A DNA stretch of 64,000 bases from Pseudomonas sp. MWU13-2105 (GCF_023242315.1 NZ_JALLIY010000002.1:186001-250000); one strand, 5' to 3'; shown: positions 38,599 to 46,315, counted from the stretch's first letter. Numbers and translations: made by a program. Notes: generated by a model from the letters alone, not told the origin.

Positions 38599-39046
38599 GC
38601 ACAGCACCAGCAGCCTGACGGGGCTGATGCTGCCGTTGGCGGATCGTTACCTGTTGCTGCCGAATGTCGCGGTGGCGGAGTTGATCGACTACCAGCGCGG
38701 CGAACCGGCCAGTGATGCGCCACCGTGGTATTTACGGCAGGTGACCTGGCGCAATCAGCAATTGCCGCTGATCAGCTTCGAGGCCGCCTGTGGCTGTCCG
38801 CTGGCGGTGGGGGATCGGGCGCGGATCGTGGTGCTCAATGCGCTCGGCGGGCGACCGGAGTTGAAGTTCATCGCGCTGGTGATCCAGGGGATCCCGCGTT
38901 CGTACAAGCTCGACAGCCAGCTGAGTTTTGTCGATGTGCCGCTGTACCGGTTGGAGAAGGCGGCGGTGCAGGTCGGCGAGTGGGTGGCGAAGGTACCTGA
39001 CCTGCTGGGGTTGGAACAGTTGGTACTGGAGTCCGGGTTGGCCTGA
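38591..39046 (+). CDS. chpC: Chemosensory adaptor ChpC (CheW-like)
   Basis: A 151-residue CheW-like protein that in P. aeruginosa links additional signals to ChpA. The start overlaps the chpA stop by eight bases, so translation is coupled. Core stretches are LLPNVAVAELIDYQ and YLRQVTWRNQQLPLISFEAA. In P. aeruginosa chpB lies between chpA and chpC; here they are directly joined. Its last residues (LVLESGLA) recur in a diverged copy at about 39771-39797. Confidence 0.92.
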   Translation: MHEHSTSSLTGLMLPLADRYLLLPNVAVAELIDYQRGEPASDAPPWYLRQVTWRNQQLPLISFEAACGCPLAVGDRARIVVLNALGGRPELKFIALVIQGIPRSYKLDSQLSFVDVPLYRLEKAAVQVGEWVAKVPDLLGLEQLVLESGLA

Positions 39047-39091
39047 CAACCCGGACTCTGGCATAACGGCTGCCGGCCCTTCGCGAGCAAG
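39020..39091 (+). repeat. Left copy of chpC 3'-end direct repeat
   Basis: The stretch from TTGGTACTGGAGTCCGGG through the chpC stop to a REP-like TTCGCGAGCAAGC end is matched, with mismatches and a gap of about 14 bases, by 39771-39856. The two copies flank the orphan gene at 39096-39626. Confidence 0.7.
39029..39058. repeat. Perfect 12-bp hairpin spanning the chpC stop
   Basis: GAGTCCGGGTTG-gcctga-CAACCCGGACTC: a perfect 12-bp stem with a six-base loop that contains the chpC stop codon. There is no T-run after it on either strand, so it is not called a standard terminator, though it could shield the mRNA 3' end. Confidence 0.8.
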
Positions 39092-39095
39092 CCGT

Positions 39096-39626
39096 TCAGG
39101 CGGAGGTTTGGGATCTCTGCTCATACTGAAAGGAAAGTCGCTGGACTCGGATGTTGTCAATGTCCACCTTGCGGGACGTTTCGAAATCTGCCCCGCCTCG
39201 CGTACCGATCCAGACTTGTTTCGAACCGTCCGCGAAAAGCTTGCCGATAAAGCCCCACGTTACGTGATGCCACTTGTTGAGCTCAGTGTCAGGCTGCGTC
39301 CAATTATTGACCCATTGCCTTGTGGTCTCCGTGGTAACCGTGATCGCGATCTGTTCCGCTTCACCCGGTTCCAGTGGGTGAATGCGATAATCGAACGTTA
39401 CGTGATACTGTGCTTTCCTCTCCTCTCCGTCCTGAATAGCAAACTCTTTAAAAAGGGATGGCTGAATTCCCGTCGCGCTCCCCCGTTCCTTTTCCAGCTT
39501 GCCGGACCAGAACGTATTCGAACCTTTTTCGGTCTTGAGCTCTCCGGCGGGTCGAATTCCCGGGCCATTTTTCCAGCCGTTCCAATTACCTTCTTTGAAA
39601 TCGGTAAAATCATCCAGGTTTTTCAT
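39096..39626 (-). CDS. Orphan protein of unknown function, possible beta-sandwich fold
   Basis: I do not recognise this 176-residue protein. It opens NLDDFTDFKEGNWNGWKNGPGI and is rich in Trp, Gly, Lys and charged residues; it ends in a VDIDNIRVQRLSF strand like the closing strand of carbohydrate-binding jelly-roll domains. No signal peptide is seen. The start at 39626 has GGAG eight bases upstream. Its GC content is visibly lower (about half) than its neighbours, and it is flanked by copies of the chpC 3' end, so it looks transferred. A lectin-like role is only a guess. Confidence 0.75.
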   Translation of the reverse strand: MKNLDDFTDFKEGNWNGWKNGPGIRPAGELKTEKGSNTFWSGKLEKERGSATGIQPSLFKEFAIQDGEERKAQYHVTFDYRIHPLEPGEAEQIAITVTTETTRQWVNNWTQPDTELNKWHHVTWGFIGKLFADGSKQVWIGTRGGADFETSRKVDIDNIRVQRLSFQYEQRSQTSA

Positions 39627-39729
39627 GTTTGTTTCTCCGGTCACAGGCGCTTTTGATCCTGCCCGTGGAGCCGGACATTGGAGATCACAGCGCAGCTTTC
39701 AGTAGAAGCTGGAGACGGTCGTTTGCCTA

Positions 39730-39745
39730 CTGTCAGAACTGACAG
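39730..39745. promoter_or_regulatory. 16-bp perfect palindrome upstream of the orphan gene
   Basis: CTGTCAG-AA-CTGACAG is a perfect inverted repeat about 105 bases upstream of the orphan gene's ATG. It has the size and symmetry of a dimeric repressor operator. A weaker repeat, AGCTT-N7-AAGCT, lies at 39694-39710. Confidence 0.45.
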
Positions 39746-39770
39746 GGTGAAGCGGTTGACCGACAAGCGG

Positions 39771-39856
39771 TTTGTATTGGAGTCCGGGCTGGTCTGATAA
39801 GCGCCGTGGGCAGTCCGAGCGTTTGCGTAACGGCCGCTGGCCTCTTCGCGGGCAAG
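39771..39856 (+). pseudogene. Right copy of the chpC 3' end (truncated remnant)
   Basis: In one plus-strand frame it ends RFVLESGLV then TGA, against QLVLESGLA then TGA in chpC. Over 30 bases around this motif I count five mismatches to 39020-39049. The match resumes downstream at GCGTAACGGCCGCTGGCC versus GCATAACGGCTGCCGGCC and runs into a REP arm. It has no start or domain and is read as a duplicated 3' fragment. Confidence 0.65.
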
Positions 39857-39941
39857 CTCCGCTCCCACCGTTTTTTGCGTCGTACACTGAACTTGCGTAT
39901 TACCCGAATATTGCGGGAGCGGAGCTTGCCCGCGAAGAAGG
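39841..39941. repeat. REP doublet (type A) upstream of the mdc operon
   Basis: CTCTTCGCGGGCAAGCTCCGCTCCCAC on the left and GCGGGAGCGGAGCTTGCCCGCGAAG on the right, with about 50 bases between the arms. Confidence 0.85.
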
Positions 39942-39983
39942 CGGCCCAGACGCCAGAAATCTCACGGGTGTGCTACCTCTCGC

Positions 39984-39997
39984 TTATTCAATAATAA
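39984..39997. promoter_or_regulatory. Possible MdcR (LysR-type) binding site
   Basis: TTATT-CAAT-AATAA is an AT-rich interrupted palindrome of the T-N-A kind bound by LysR-type regulators, about 100 bases upstream of mdcA. MdcR is encoded at the other end of the operon. The assignment is an inference from position and shape. Confidence 0.4.
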
Positions 39998-40066
39998 CCA
40001 TTACCCCAAGCGTAACGATCTGCCGCTGGGCTTGATTGATGCCCGGGCGATTCACTCCTACTGTCT

Positions 40067-40092
40067 ACTCCACGAAAGCGAACCCGTGGAGT
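40067..40092 (+). promoter_or_regulatory. Hairpin covering the mdcA ribosome binding site
   Basis: ACTCCACG-N10-CGTGGAGT is a perfect 8-bp inverted repeat. Its right arm contains the GGAG ribosome binding site of mdcA (start 40097), so in mRNA it would hide the site unless opened. Confidence 0.6.
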
Positions 40093-40096
40093 GAGC

Positions 40097-41770
40097 ATGA
40101 CAACAATATCCCCCGACTCGCGCTGGACGCGGCGGCGCACCGAGAAGCAGCGCCGTCTCGAGCAGGTGCGAGCCCTCGCCGATGGCGTGGTGTTGCCGAC
40201 CGACAAGATCGTCGCCGCCCTCGAAGCCCTGATCATGCCTGGCGACCGGGTGGTGCTGGAGGGCAATAACCAGAAGCAGGCGGATTTCCTCTCCCGGTCC
40301 CTGGTAAAAGCCGATCCGGCCAAGCTCCACGATTTGCACATGATCATGCCCAGTGTCGGTCGCGCCGAGCACCTGGACCTGTTCGAACGTGGCATCGCCC
40401 GCAAGCTCGACTTCTCCTTCGCCGGCACCCAGAGCCTGCGTATCAGCCAGTTGCTGGAAGACGGCCTGCTGGAAATCTGCGCGATTCACACCTACATCGA
40501 ACTCTATGCGCGCCTGGTGGTGGACCTGATCCCCAACGTGGTACTCAGCGCCGGCTTCATGGCAGACCGCGCCGGCAATATCTACACCGGGGCCAGCACC
40601 GAAGACACCCCGGCATTGATCGAGCCGGCGGCGTTCAGCGACGGGATCGTGATCGTCCAGGTCAATCAACTGGTCGATGATGTCAGCGAGTTGCCCCGGG
40701 TGGATATTCCCGCGTCCTGGGTCGACTTCGTGGTGGTGGCCGACAAACCTTTCTATATCGAGCCGCTGTTCACCCGCGACCCGCGTCATATCAAGCCGGT
40801 GCATGTGCTGATGGCAATGATGGCGATTCGCGGGATCTACGAAAAACACAATGTGCAGTCCCTCAACCACGGGATCGGTTTCAACACCGCAGCCATCGAG
40901 CTGATCCTGCCGACCTACGGTGAGTCCCTGGGCCTGAAGGGCAAGATCTGCCGCAACTGGACGCTCAACCCGCACCCGACGCTGATTCCCGCCATCGAAA
41001 GCGGCTGGGTCGAAAGCGTGCATTGCTTCGGCACTGAGCTGGGTATGGAAAACTATATCGCGGCCCGCCCGGATGTGTTCTTCACCGGGCGCGACGGTTC
41101 GATGCGTTCGAACCGGATGTTCTGCCAATTGGCCGGGCAGTATGCGGTTGACCTGTTTATCGGCGCGACCTTGCAGGTCGACGGTGACGGTCATTCGTCT
41201 ACCGTCACCCGTGGCCGCCTGGCCGGTTTCGGCGGGGCGCCGAACATGGGCCATGATCCGCGCGGTCGCCGGCATGGCACTCCGGCCTGGCTGGATATGC
41301 GCCTGGATACCAGCGATGCGCCCGAAGCCTTGCTCGAACGCGGCAAGAAGCTGGTGGTACAGATGGTCGAGACCTTCCAGGAGGGCGGAAAACCGACCTT
41401 CGTCGAAACCCTCGATGCCGTGGAAGTGGCCAGGAAAAGCGGGATGCCGTTGGCGCCGATCATGATCTACGGTGACGACGTCACCCATTTGCTCACCGAA
41501 GAGGGCATCGCCTACCTGTACAAGGCCCGCTCCCTGGAAGAGCGTCAGGCAATGATCGCCGCCGTAGCCGGTGTCACGGCTATCGGTTTGCGGCATAACC
41601 CCAAGGACACCCTGCGGATGCGTCGCGAAGGCCTGATCGCCTTGCCCGAAGACTTGGGTATCCGGCGCACCGATGCCAGTCGCGAATTGCTGGCGGCCAA
41701 GAGCGTGGCCGACCTGGTGGAATGGTCGGGAGGCCTCTACAACCCGCCCGCCAAATTCAGGAGCTGGTAA
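40097..41770 (+). CDS. mdcA: Malonate decarboxylase alpha subunit MdcA
   Basis: A 557-residue CoA-transferase-fold subunit that swaps acetyl for malonyl on the acyl-carrier subunit MdcC. Conserved stretches are HDLHMIMPSVGRAEHLDLFERGIARKLDF-type sequence near residues 75-105, LSAGFMADRAGNIYTGA and MGHDPRGRRHG. Length fits the family. The start at 40097 follows GGAG; a GTG at 40091 is possible but has poor spacing. First gene of the mdc operon. Confidence 0.96.
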   Translation: MTTISPDSRWTRRRTEKQRRLEQVRALADGVVLPTDKIVAALEALIMPGDRVVLEGNNQKQADFLSRSLVKADPAKLHDLHMIMPSVGRAEHLDLFERGIARKLDFSFAGTQSLRISQLLEDGLLEICAIHTYIELYARLVVDLIPNVVLSAGFMADRAGNIYTGASTEDTPALIEPAAFSDGIVIVQVNQLVDDVSELPRVDIPASWVDFVVVADKPFYIEPLFTRDPRHIKPVHVLMAMMAIRGIYEKHNVQSLNHGIGFNTAAIELILPTYGESLGLKGKICRNWTLNPHPTLIPAIESGWVESVHCFGTELGMENYIAARPDVFFTGRDGSMRSNRMFCQLAGQYAVDLFIGATLQVDGDGHSSTVTRGRLAGFGGAPNMGHDPRGRRHGTPAWLDMRLDTSDAPEALLERGKKLVVQMVETFQEGGKPTFVETLDAVEVARKSGMPLAPIMIYGDDVTHLLTEEGIAYLYKARSLEERQAMIAAVAGVTAIGLRHNPKDTLRMRREGLIALPEDLGIRRTDASRELLAAKSVADLVEWSGGLYNPPAKFRSW

Positions 41771-42745
41771 ATGCACGCCTTCAATCTGCAAGCCCAACCC
41801 CTGCCCCTGCCCCTGGCCGAGCGCCTGGCGGACTTCGCGGTGGAAGCATTGATCGACGAAGCCGACCTGTCGCCCAAGCCGGCGTTGGTGGATCGCCGTG
41901 GCAACGGTGCCCATACCGACCTGCACCTGGGCCTGATGCATGCTTCGGCGTTGTCGCTGTGGCCGATGTTCAAGGAGATGGCCGATGCTGCTATCGCCAG
42001 CCAAGAGCGGACATTGTGGCGATGGGGCTTGCCCCCCTGTGAAGTGCTATCTGAAAAGCACAAGAGTGCCTGTGGGCGTTCAGCCGTCCGACACGGCGCC
42101 TTGTCACCGGCAACCGCTATCGACCTGTCGTTGCGTGAAGCCCTGGGCCGCATCGGTCGCGAAGGCGAGCTGGCGATGCTGCAGACCACTGGCGGGGTGA
42201 ACACCCATCGCGGGGCGATCTGGGCCTTGGGGTTGTTGGTAGCCGCAGCCGCACTGGACCCAAGCGCCATCAGTGCCAATACCCTGACCCTGCGCGCCGC
42301 CCGCCTGGCCTTGCTGGAAGACCGCTACGCCCCCCGCACCGCCAGCCACGGCAGCCAGGTCGCCCAACGCTACGGCGTGCGCGGTGCTCGCGAAGAGGCA
42401 CAACTGGGCTTTCCGGCGGTGACTCGCCTCGGCCTGCCGCAACTCAAACGCAGCCGGCTTGCCGGCCACGGCGAACAGAACGCCCGGCTGGATGCCTTGC
42501 TCGCAATCATGACCGACCTGGCTGACACCTGCGTGCTCTACCGCGCCGGCGTGCTGGGTTTGCAGGCCATGCAACAGGGCGCCCGCGCCGTGCTGGAAGC
42601 GGGCGGCAGTGCCAGCCTGGCCGGCCGCCGCTGCCTGCATGAATTGGATCAACAGCTGTTGGCGATGAACGCTTCACCGGGAGGCGCGGCGGATCTGCTT
42701 GCCGCCTGCCTGCTGATCGACCGCCTCGAACAGGAAGCCTTGTGA
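41771..42745 (+). CDS. mdcB: Triphosphoribosyl-dephospho-CoA synthase MdcB with an in-frame insertion
   Basis: Makes the 2'-(5''-triphosphoribosyl)-3'-dephospho-CoA precursor of the MdcC prosthetic group. It has the family stretches [30 protein letters not shown] and [16 protein letters not shown]. At 324 residues it is about 40 longer than I expect. The excess falls at about residues 75-116 (41996-42122) between MADAA and [10 protein letters not shown], where the peptide (rich in Cys, Arg, His) does not look like the family. That DNA is REP-like and flanked by GCTATCG repeats. Function may be retained or impaired. Confidence 0.88.
   Translation: MHAFNLQAQPLPLPLAERLADFAVEALIDEADLSPKPALVDRRGNGAHTDLHLGLMHASALSLWPMFKEMADAAIASQERTLWRWGLPPCEVLSEKHKSACGRSAVRHGALSPATAIDLSLREALGRIGREGELAMLQTTGGVNTHRGAIWALGLLVAAAALDPSAISANTLTLRAARLALLEDRYAPRTASHGSQVAQRYGVRGAREEAQLGFPAVTRLGLPQLKRSRLAGHGEQNARLDALLAIMTDLADTCVLYRAGVLGLQAMQQGARAVLEAGGSASLAGRRCLHELDQQLLAMNASPGGAADLLAACLLIDRLEQEAL
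41990..42122 (+). mobile_element. 126-bp REP-like insertion inside mdcB with 7-bp flanking repeat
   Basis: GCTATCG at 41990-41996 is repeated at 42116-42122, exactly 126 bp (42 codons) apart. The enclosed DNA contains TGTGGCGATGGGGCTTGCCCCC (42014-42035), a Pseudomonas REP-type arm with a GGGGC-TT-GCCCC core, and a second possible partial arm around 42069-42110. Removing one repeat plus the insert restores a continuous MdcB frame of about 282 residues. Confidence 0.65.
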
Positions 42746-43044
42746 TGGAAAAGTTGTCCTTTGAATTCCCCGCCGGGCAACCGCCCAAAGGCCGCGCACT
42801 GGTGGGCTGCGTCGGCTCGGGTGACCTGGAAGTGCTGCTGCAGCCCGGCCCTCCCGGCACCTTGTCGATCCAGGTGACCACCTCGGTGAACGGCAGTGCT
42901 TCGCGCTGGCAACACCTGTTCGAGCGTCTGTTCGACGGCCAGTTGCCGCCGGCATTGGCTATCGATATCCACGATTTCGGAGCCACCCCCGGTGTGGTCC
43001 GACTGCGCCTGGAACAAGGTTTCGAGGAGATCGGCCATGACTGA
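42745..43044 (+). CDS. mdcC: Malonate decarboxylase acyl-carrier subunit MdcC (delta)
   Basis: A 99-residue acyl carrier whose serine bears the phosphoribosyl-dephospho-CoA arm. The attachment region is VGCVGSGDLEVLL near residue 27. The start overlaps the mdcB stop by one base (TGATG). It carries malonyl and acetyl between MdcA and the decarboxylase MdcDE. Confidence 0.93.
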   Translation: MEKLSFEFPAGQPPKGRALVGCVGSGDLEVLLQPGPPGTLSIQVTTSVNGSASRWQHLFERLFDGQLPPALAIDIHDFGATPGVVRLRLEQGFEEIGHD

Positions 43045-43888
43045 CAGCCAGCGTTTGTTGCACAAGCACAGCTTCGTCGAACTTGGCGCCCGCCAGCGCG
43101 CCCGGGCCTTGCTCGACAGCGGTAGTTTTCGTGAATTGCTCGACCCCTTTGCCCGGGTCATGTCGCCCTGGCTTGAACGCCAGGGCGTGGTGCCCCAGGC
43201 CGACGACGGTGTGGTGATCGCCAAGGGCAGTATCGATGGTTTGCCGGTGGTGATCGCCGCCATCGAAGGCGCCTTCCAGGGCGGCAGCCTCGGTGAAGTG
43301 GGTGGCGCGAAAATCGCCGGTGCCCTGGAGCTGGCGGCTGAAGACAACCGCAATGGCATTCCGACCCGCGCCGTGTTGCTGCTGGAAACCGGCGGCGTGC
43401 GTTTGCAGGAAGCCAATCTGGGGCTGGCGGCCATCGCCGATATCCATGCGGCGATTGTCGACCTGCGCCGTTATCAGCCGGTGATCGGCGTGGTGGCCGG
43501 CAGCGTCGGCTGTTTTGGCGGCATGTCCATCGCGGCGGCGCTGTGCAGTTATCTGCTGGTGACCCAGGAAGCGCGCCTGGGGCTCAACGGCCCGCAAGTG
43601 ATCGAGCAGGAGGCGGGGCTGGACGAATACGACTCCCGTGACCGGCCGTTTATCTGGAGCCTGACCGGCGGCGAGCAGCGTTTCGCCAGCGGTCTGGTGG
43701 ATCGTTATGTGGCCGACGATGTGGCCTCGATCCGGCAACAGGTTGCCGCGCTGCTGGCGGCCGGCTTGCCCGACGTGCAGCGCAGTCGGCTGGCTGACTG
43801 GTACCTGCAACGGCTCGCTGAGCTGGATGCCGAACCGCAAATCGACCCGGCCACGGTACGCCGTCTTTTCCAAGGAGATCGCCCATGA
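43037..43888 (+). CDS. mdcD: Malonate decarboxylase beta subunit MdcD
   Basis: A 283-residue crotonase-fold carboxyltransferase subunit that, with MdcE, decarboxylates malonyl-S-MdcC. Stretches include FQGGSLGEVGGAKIAGALELA, LLLETGGVRLQEANLGL and VVAGSVGCFGGMSIAAALCSY (oxyanion loop). It overlaps mdcC by eight bases and mdcE by four. Confidence 0.95.
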   Translation: MTDSQRLLHKHSFVELGARQRARALLDSGSFRELLDPFARVMSPWLERQGVVPQADDGVVIAKGSIDGLPVVIAAIEGAFQGGSLGEVGGAKIAGALELAAEDNRNGIPTRAVLLLETGGVRLQEANLGLAAIADIHAAIVDLRRYQPVIGVVAGSVGCFGGMSIAAALCSYLLVTQEARLGLNGPQVIEQEAGLDEYDSRDRPFIWSLTGGEQRFASGLVDRYVADDVASIRQQVAALLAAGLPDVQRSRLADWYLQRLAELDAEPQIDPATVRRLFQGDRP

Positions 43889-44688
43889 GCGCTTATTCCC
43901 TGCGTGGTTTGCACTGGTTCCAGGCGCTGGCGGCGGATGCCGTTGACGTGTCCGGCTTGCCACCTTCATTGAAGGTCGCGGACGCCCAGCTCGCGGGTCA
44001 GCCGGTGCGCTTTCTGGCAGTGGTGGCCGATCCGGCCAACCGCTTTGTCCGTGCCCGCAACGGCGAGGTCGGACTGCTCGAAGGCTGGGGCCTGGCCAAG
44101 GCCGTGGACGAGGTGATCGAGGCCGACAGCGGTCGTGCCGAGAAGCGCGCCTTGATCGCCATTGTCGATGTGCCGAGCCAGGCTTATGGCCGTCGTGAAG
44201 AAGCCCTGGGCATTCACCAGGCCTTGGCCGGCGCGGTGGACAGTTATGCCCGGGCTCGCCTGGCGGGGCATGCGGTGATCGCACTGCTGGTGGGCAAGGC
44301 GATGTCCGGGGCGTTCCTCGCCCACGGTTATCAGGCCAACCGGCTGATCGCCCTGCGCGATCCCGGAGTGATGGTGCATGCCATGGGCAAGGCGTCGGCG
44401 GCGCGGGTGACCTTGCGCAGCGTCGAAGAGCTGGAGGCCCTGGCCGCCAGCGTGCCGCCGATGGCCTATGACATCGACAGCTACGCCAGTCTCGGCCTTC
44501 TGTGGAAAACCCTGGGCGTGGAGCAGATCGAACAGCCTACCGCCGCCGATCTGGCGCAAGTCCAAGACTGCCTGGTCGAGGCCATCCACGATGTCGCGGC
44601 CAAGGGCACGGACTTGAGTGGACGGCTCGGCGCGAGCAATCGGGCGGCGTCGAGCCGGGTTCGGCAACTGTTGCGCGAACAGTGGTGA
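43885..44688 (+). CDS. mdcE: Malonate decarboxylase gamma subunit MdcE
   Basis: A 267-residue crotonase-fold partner of MdcD. VDVPSQAYGRREEALGIHQALAG and LLVGKAMSGAFLAHGYQANRLIAL are the conserved stretches. In biotin-dependent malonate decarboxylases the equivalent reaction passes CO2 to biotin; no biotin protein is encoded here. It ends six bases before mdcG. Confidence 0.95.
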   Translation: MSAYSLRGLHWFQALAADAVDVSGLPPSLKVADAQLAGQPVRFLAVVADPANRFVRARNGEVGLLEGWGLAKAVDEVIEADSGRAEKRALIAIVDVPSQAYGRREEALGIHQALAGAVDSYARARLAGHAVIALLVGKAMSGAFLAHGYQANRLIALRDPGVMVHAMGKASAARVTLRSVEELEALAASVPPMAYDIDSYASLGLLWKTLGVEQIEQPTAADLAQVQDCLVEAIHDVAAKGTDLSGRLGASNRAASSRVRQLLREQW

Positions 44689-44694
44689 GCCGTG

Positions 44695-45324
44695 ATGCGC
44701 GCTGACGACGACTTCCTGCCCCACGACCTGCTCTGGGGGCTGACCCCAGAGCAGTTGCCGGCGGCTGCGCCGGCCTGGGTGGGCGAGGCACTGGGCCTCG
44801 GCCAGCCGGTGGTGGTCCGCCGGGCGCTGACCGCACCGGATCAGGTGCCGGTGGGCGTGCGCGGGGCTTTGCGCGAGCAGCGTTTCGCCACGCTGATGCC
44901 ACGGGCGTTGGTCGAGCGCTGCGTGCGGCCCGAAGCCCTTATCGATATTGAAGTCTGTGCACAGGACTGGCCGGCCCTGCAGGCGCTGCATTACCTGCGG
45001 CCGTTGTTGAATGCGTCGGGTCTGGTCTGGGGGGTCAGCGGCAGTGCCGGTTTCGAGTTGGCCAGCGGCTTGCCGACGTTGCATCAACACAGCGACCTGG
45101 ATTTGATTCTGCGCGTACCGCAAGCGCTGTCGCGTCGTCAGGCCAATGGTTTGTTGTTACAACTAGACAACCCGTTCTGTCGCGTCGACCTGCAACTGCA
45201 AACCCCACTGGGCGCGCTGGCATTGCTGGAGTGGGCGGGCCCGGCACGTCGTGTCCTGCTCAAGCGGGCCGCGGGTGTGCAACTGGTGCTCGATCCCTGG
45301 AATGCCCGGGAGCAAGCGGCATGA
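44695..45324 (+). CDS. mdcG: Malonate decarboxylase holo-ACP synthase MdcG
   Basis: A 209-residue nucleotidyltransferase that attaches the phosphoribosyl-dephospho-CoA arm made by MdcB to MdcC. The nucleotidyltransferase signature is GSAGFELASGL followed by HSDLDLILR with the metal-binding Asp pair. A GTG at 44692 is an alternative start one codon earlier. It overlaps mdcH by four bases. Confidence 0.93.
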   Translation: MRADDDFLPHDLLWGLTPEQLPAAAPAWVGEALGLGQPVVVRRALTAPDQVPVGVRGALREQRFATLMPRALVERCVRPEALIDIEVCAQDWPALQALHYLRPLLNASGLVWGVSGSAGFELASGLPTLHQHSDLDLILRVPQALSRRQANGLLLQLDNPFCRVDLQLQTPLGALALLEWAGPARRVLLKRAAGVQLVLDPWNAREQAA

Positions 45325-46250
45325 GCAGCTTGCTGGTGTTTCCCGGCCAGGGCGCGCAACAGCCCGGCATGCTGCATCGTCTACCCGACGCCGCGATCGT
45401 TCGCGGGTGCCTGCACGAGGCGAGCGATGTGCTGGGCGAGGACGCGAGCTTGCTGGATAGCCCGCAAGCCCTGGCCTCGACCCGGGCGGTGCAGCTTTGC
45501 CTGCTGGTCGCCGGTGTGGCTTGTGCCCGCCTGCTCATGGAAAACAGCGCACCGGCGGATTACGTCGCAGGCTTGTCCATCGGTGCCTACCCGGCAGCGG
45601 TACTGGCCGAGGCGCTGAGCTTCAGCGATGCCCTGCGCCTGGTCAGTCTGCGCGGCGAACTGATGCAACAAGCTTATCCACAGGGCTATGGCATGACCGC
45701 CCTGATCGGCTTGGAACTGACGGCTGTGGATAAGTTATTGGCCCAGGTGCATAGCGAGCGCACGCCGGTTTACCTGGCGAATATCAACGCCGATAACCAA
45801 TGCGTGATCGCCGGGGGCGACGCGGCAATGAGCGCCCTGGTGGCCCTGATGCAAAAGGCTGGCGTGGCCCGGCGCCTGGCGGTCAGCGTGCCGTCCCATT
45901 GTCCGCTGCTGGACGAACCGGCCCGGGTGCTGGCCGCCGCCTTCACCAAGGTGCCGATGCAGGCACCGCGCCTGGGCTACCTCAGCGGCAGCAGCGCGCG
46001 ACTGCTGCGTAGCGCTGAACAGATCCGCGATGACCTGGCCTTCAACATGTGCCGGGTCGTCGATTGGCGCGGCACCGTGCAAAGCGCCTATGAGCGCGGG
46101 GCCCGCCTGCAGATTGAACTGCCTCCGGGTTCGGTCCTTACCGGCCTGGCGCGCCGGGTGTTCGAGCAAGGCACCGTCATCGCGTTCGATGCGGCCCGCC
46201 TGGACACCCTCAAGGCGCTGCTGGATGAGGAGGGACGCCGTCACCGATAA
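45321..46250 (+). CDS. mdcH: Malonyl-CoA:ACP transacylase MdcH
   Basis: A 309-residue FabD-like enzyme that charges the holo-carrier MdcC with malonyl from malonyl-CoA. The FPGQGAQQPGM motif opens the protein. The nucleophile elbow reads GLSIGAYPAAV instead of the usual GHSLG, as I recall for MdcH. SVPSHCPLL carries the catalytic histidine. Last of the enzyme genes before the transporter. Confidence 0.93.
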   Translation: MSSLLVFPGQGAQQPGMLHRLPDAAIVRGCLHEASDVLGEDASLLDSPQALASTRAVQLCLLVAGVACARLLMENSAPADYVAGLSIGAYPAAVLAEALSFSDALRLVSLRGELMQQAYPQGYGMTALIGLELTAVDKLLAQVHSERTPVYLANINADNQCVIAGGDAAMSALVALMQKAGVARRLAVSVPSHCPLLDEPARVLAAAFTKVPMQAPRLGYLSGSSARLLRSAEQIRDDLAFNMCRVVDWRGTVQSAYERGARLQIELPPGSVLTGLARRVFEQGTVIAFDAARLDTLKALLDEEGRRHR

Positions 46251-46315
46251 ACACCGGCTGCTGCTTCGAAGGACAAAAACAACAACTTCGACAATGCAAT
46301 GTGAGGACAACAAGA

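Larger units (their letters stand above)
39627..40096. other. 470-bp gap between the orphan gene and mdcA
   Basis: Contains, in order: the presumed promoter of the orphan gene with a 16-bp palindrome (39730-39745), a second copy of the chpC 3' end (39771-39856), a type A REP pair (39841-39941), an AT-rich LysR-type palindrome (39984-39997) and a hairpin over the mdcA ribosome binding site (40067-40092). No further coding region is supported. Confidence 0.8.

Noticed and set aside
36688..38607. 639-residue frame antisense to the kinase core of chpA
   Set aside because: Shadow of chpA; the composition is His/Gln-rich and no family is recognisable.
39029..39058. Hairpin at the end of chpC as a Rho-independent terminator
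   Set aside because: The stem is strong, but no T-run follows on either strand, so it is listed as a repeat only.
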